A stretch of 64,000 nt of DNA from Letharia columbiana (lineage: Eukaryota > Ascomycota > Lecanoromycetes > Lecanorales > Parmeliaceae), in assembly GCF_014066305.1 (NCBI RefSeq), contig NW_023501118.1, positions 57,501 through 121,500 on the forward strand, in the 5' to 3' direction. Position numbers and translations under genes: made by a program. Below are positions 60,040 to 64,000 of the stretch, piece after piece (the stretch's first letter is position 1; every line of letters begins with the position of its first letter). Under the pieces are notes generated by a model, which ran no database searches, was not told the DNA's origin, and was given only the letters and a program-made list of their open reading frames with translations.

Positions 60040-61310
60040 ATGTTGTTTACATCACAGTCAATCTTTTTTGCCATTTCCGCGCTGTTTTCCACCCTCCAGG
60101 CGCAACCACATGGCCATATCCACCACCATGGCACCTCCAAACGCGCAACTGGCGTCGTGAGCGGTCGTGGAGTTGTCTACGCGGATGGGAACTCTGGCAT
60201 GGCTGCGTTGGGTGGCAAGGTCTCTTGGTCCACCGACTGGACTCCCTGGGAAGACAACCCGACCAATGCCGATTTGGGCAATTTTGCGCCTCAGGCCTGG
60301 GGTCTCAACAACGCCGATGGAGACCCACAGAAGCAGTGTAAATTTCCATGTCATTCTGCGATTGAATAAGTGGTGCCGGTGTTAACGAACCTCTCCCTGG
60401 ACAGTTCTCACAGCTTTTCTGGACGCAAGCTCTACATTCCCTGAAGGCGCGACTGTCCTCGGATTCAACGAGCCAGAACAGTAAGACGGGGATTCTCCTT
60501 CAATCACGCACATATCCCCTGACATCACAATAGGGTCACACAGTCCTGGATGACACCTCAAACGGCCGTCGACAACTGGGTACATATCTCCCACCTCATC
60601 CCCCACAATCCCACAGAATTGACACGCTCATCCTAGGGCGGCATCAATGACCTGAAGGCCCAAGGCCACAAAATCTGCACCCCCTGCCCCAGCAACGGCA
60701 ACAATAACGGCACAAGCGGCACCGGCACGGTCACCTTGCAGTACCAATCGGGCATCGACCAAGGCACCGCCTGGATGTCCGAGTTCCTCGCTGCGGCCAA
60801 GGGTCAATACACCTTCGACTGCATCTGCGGGCACTGGTATGGTGGCCAAGACAATGATTTGGCGGCTGATCAGAGCATGATCGCAAGTCAAATGGGAGAG
60901 ATGGCTGCGCTGGCCAGCGAATACGGTATCGAGGAGATTGTCATCGCAGAGATGCAGCGCGTGAACGGGGACCAGGAGGTTCGTTTCTCCTTCATCCTAG
61001 CTACCTTCCCTTCCGTGACCGGTCAACTATTGCCACTGTCCACGTGCGACATGGGTGCTGATGACCGGGATGGTTTTAGTGCGAGTTCGTAGCCTGGTTC
61101 CAGGACACATTCTTGACCGACCCTCAGTACGCCGAGAGCGGAAACAAAATCTCCGCCTACTCCTACAACTACGACAAGTTCACCCTGACCAGCGGGGACA
61201 GCTTGACGACCGTGGGCTCCGCGTAAGTCTTTCTCCATCCGAGGTCGCTGGCATGAAAGTACATTTGCTGATTCCACCACTCTAGATATATCGGAGAGGG
61301 CTCCTGTTGA
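60040..61310 (+). CDS. Secreted GH128 (Asl1-like) beta-1,3-glucanase
   Basis: Predicted 309 residues; six exons 60040-60337, 60405-60480, 60534-60579, 60637-60978, 61080-61222 and 61286-61310, all phases closing. It would cleave beta-1,3-glucan in cell walls outside the cell. Residues 1-21 form a signal peptide. A His-rich stretch (HGHIHHH) ends in Lys-Arg (34-35), a Kex2 site, so residues 22-35 look like a propeptide. The catalytic domain starts GRGVVYADGNSG. Family landmarks are NFAPQAWG, GFNEPE with probable acid/base E122, CGHWYGG and IVIAEMQRV with probable nucleophile E245. The usual C-terminal aromatic strand appears as KISAYSYNY. The last exon is only 25 nt and ends GEGSC. The donor at 60979 (GTTCGT) is unusual. 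Length fits secreted members. Confidence 0.9.
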
Positions 61311-64000
61311 AGGTACTACGGGCCACGCGCAGTAAAGACACGTCGTACTTTCTTTAAACATGACGTGAAGTATCATCATTGCATCAAGGCGCATGTGTAG
61401 AGGTCAACCAGTAAACATTCATTTTCAGGCGTCAAGCACTGTTCACGGCGTAGACCCTGACATCCTAGCGTTAGCAATTAGACAAACAACATTAACGGCC
61501 GTGGAAAAATGAAATGAACAACTTTGTACATCTAAAAGTCCTCTCGGCATCGCAATCATCGATCGACACCTCAGTCTTCTCCCAGCATCACTCCAGTGAA
61601 GCACATGCCGAAGTGAGCCGATAGAAATATTCTACCCCATATCGGATAGGCTAATCTAATTCCATCTCTCCCCTTTCGCGACACTTCAAACAACCGTCCA
61701 GCATCCTCTCACCACCCAGAAAGCAGAGTCACCATAGCAGCGCAATCAAATCTCTAGGCCACTAAGCGTCGTAGACAAAGATACCGATAGTTCACCTACG
61801 CTCCTGCTCTGCAATCCGTAAACGAAGGCTAGGAGGGATTCAAGGCTCACGTCTCCTTTCCGACATAGTCCGGACAACCGACCATCCATACCTGAAATAA
61901 CCTTGACACCATTCCTAAATCCTTGCAAGATGGTTCATGATCCGTTTCGGCTCGGCTCGGCATAGTCTTGAAACTTACTGATGGTTGGGGGGGGCGAGAA
62001 CAAGAAGGATTCGCCGCGCCCTATCTTTAATTTCTCCGTCCGCACAAAGCGGAATCGAAGAGGATCCACCCGCTGGTGCAAAAGCGGTATTTACACAGCT
62101 CGTACTCGTGCAGAGGTATCTCCTGCTATGGACATATGTGAATGAAACAAGCGGCTAGATACCATGAGACGCGTTACCTAACCCCCAGTCTCACTGTTGC
62201 GAGGATTCGTCTCGAAAAAAGGCTTTCGGGCATTGATTGAAAAGTGCGATATTCGTGCAAGATGCTAATGCGGAGACTTTGCTTTTTATGTCTTGATAAT
62301 TGAGTTACAGCGTCGTAATGTGTGTGCGGATAAAAATAAGAGTGGGCTACTGAAGCATAAGTCGAGGCTATTCTACCAGGGGCGCTGAAAGTAAGTTGTC
62401 ATTTCTACGATCCTAGATATCCTAGCGGTGTACGGACCATATAGTGTCCAAAATCCATCTTGAAGAAACGATCTAATTCATCATCCAGAACTGCCGTGTA
62501 AACTCATCACTTGGTTTGCAACCTTTCCAACGCGCCCAAGAACATGGTCAATCCGTTCCCATTCCCCCGATTGCCCTATTCAATCCGATTACACCGTTTT
62601 CACACAACGCGCCCACTCACTACTCCCAAAGATATATCTTCCCCTCCCTGCCCTCAAGTAGTCTCACTCTACTCGAAGCCACACCTTCCTCGTAAGCCGC
62701 AAACCCACCAGCATCATCAGCCAAGCCACCCACCTTCTTCAACCGAACGTGGCGAAGCCCACACCATCCTTTGAAATCCCGTTGAAAGCCGGAAACCCGT
62801 ACACTCCGGCTCGATCTCCAGAAGCGATGACCACAGCGGGACTGTGGCATCACGCAGATACTGATAAGGTAGTCACCGAGATCGACCGCAACCCTGTGAG
62901 CTGCTTCTCGGCCGCGAGATACGACAACGCCTCGTTCCGACGTGTCGTGCTCGGTGTGGGATACCCCTTCCCACGCACTTCCAGCTGAATTTTATTGCAG
63001 ATAGCGGCCATGGGCGCATGAGGATGCCGCGTATGATCTTATCTGCGAAGGACACGGGGCGATGTGAGGGAGAGCGCGCGTAGTGGTTTCGAGGAGAGGA
63101 AGTTTTGCTTCGTGATGGGTTTGCCGGCAGGTGAGAGATAGACCGAATTTGTCCTTGGGAGATTGGTGCGGATGTCGGAGGGGGGAGTGGACCAGCGAGA
63201 AACTTGTCGGTTCACATTTATCAAGAGGGAGGAAGGCCTTCCTGCAGCTACTGCGGATGGCCTTTGAGCCTGTACTTCCGATGTGGGAGCATGGCACGGC
63301 TGCGTCGTGAATACTCGTGCTCTGCACCGCGCAGTCCCACCTAAGAGCTGCTCTTCGTCAACAAGAAGAAATTCATGGCTGTGAAATGCATGTTCAAGAT
63401 CAGATCTCCGATCTCTTTTCGAAGCTGGAGAAATGGTGACAGTGAATTACTTGGGTTACTGTATCACTCCATGGTCAGTCAAAAGAATTGTTGTAAGGGA
63501 TTCCCAGATGGCAGTACACACATTGCTTCGGTGACAGGGTTGACGTGGGCTTTGTCTTTTATTTGATTTAGTGTCGACCTCGTTTCCGCTGCGTAGCTTC
63601 ATCTTGTTACGAAATGGGCAACAATGACTGCTGATGCGATGTGAATAGTTGCGCTAGAGAAAAGCCTAGCTAATTGCTTTAAGTAATACTGATGTATGCA
63701 TGTGATGTTTGCTGCTGTTCCATGGAACACAAGAGAGGATGTTCCAGCGTGAGAATGCCGGGATATTGGTGGGAATCCCAACAAATTATTCTCGCTTTTC
63801 AGTATCATTACTCATTCAAAGCTCCAGGCCAGCAAACTCATGCCGAGTCCAGACTACCGCCAGCCTATAATTGGCGCTGTCTTCGAGCGTTAGACCAGTT
63901 TCGAGTTAAGAAGCTCCAGCCCAAGCTCCTTGGCCTCGCTTCATATTTACGACCAGAAGCCCTGGCTCGGGCCAGAAAAGGATATCCCTATATTGAGCAC
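61311..64000. other. Gene-poor right end, no confident gene
   Basis: Open frames at 62,511-62,988 (plus) and 62,992-63,327 (minus) are the longest. The minus one contains LSLTCRQTHHEAKLPLLETTTRA, reminiscent of the CRQ(T/I)xxEA segment of fungal F-box-like/DUF7730 proteins, but the rest of that family is missing. A poly-G run lies near 61,988. Nothing else is recognisable. Confidence 0.4.

Overview
The window is nuclear DNA of a filamentous ascomycete (Pezizomycotina). Protein-coding genes are split by short introns, mostly about 49-75 bp, with GT(A/G)AG-type donors and CAG/TAG acceptors. The gene families are typical of such fungi: UstYa/DUF3328, fungal rhodopsin-like membrane proteins, a POT peptide transporter, a PX-associated/DUF3818 protein, an APC permease and an Asl1-like GH128 glycosidase. 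The genome has two compartments. Gene-bearing segments of normal composition alternate with very AT-rich blocks (1 to about 1985 and about 30,095-46,735). In those blocks CpA and TpG are almost absent while TpA is abundant and CpG survives, which is the footprint of repeat-induced point mutation (RIP).

Layout. 1-1985: RIP-mutated repeat block. 3.1-5.8 kb: a GNAT acetyltransferase (-) and a UstYa-family oxidase (+) diverge from a shared promoter region, and a very small secreted-peptide gene (-) faces the UstYa gene tail to tail. 6.1-7.0 kb: a TA-flanked inverted-repeat element. 7.9-9.5 kb: a fungal rhodopsin-like membrane protein. 11.0-13.3 kb: a POT/PTR2 peptide transporter. 14.0-15.8 kb: a decayed Tc1/mariner-type transposon with a GC-rich alternating repeat inside it. 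17.6-19.4 kb: an FHA-kinase (-). 20.2-21.5 kb: an unknown basic protein. 22.7-23.6 kb: a SprT-like metalloprotease. 25.1-28.3 kb: a 14-exon secreted protein of unknown family (-).

30.1-46.7 kb is the large RIP block. It holds a complete but dead Ty3/gypsy LTR retrotransposon with 185-bp LTRs, a matching 5-bp target duplication and recognisable reverse transcriptase and RNase H relics. It also holds a 120-bp palindromic insertion, six copies of an unclassified repeat built on 14-bp iterons, and a long ATTT microsatellite. 47.7-64 kb returns to genes: a small secreted protein with an internal duplication close to the isochore edge, an unknown three-exon protein, a PX-associated/DUF3818 protein (-) diverging from an amino acid/GABA-type permease (+), a truncated second rhodopsin-like fragment, and a secreted GH128-type glucanase with a TATA box.

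The most interesting biology is the UstYa gene beside a tiny signal-peptide gene (a possible but unproven RiPP arrangement), the duplicated small secreted protein near the AT-rich block (effector-like by position and form), and the iteron-bearing repeat family. Splice sites were inferred by eye from frame closure and family resemblance. No database search was possible.
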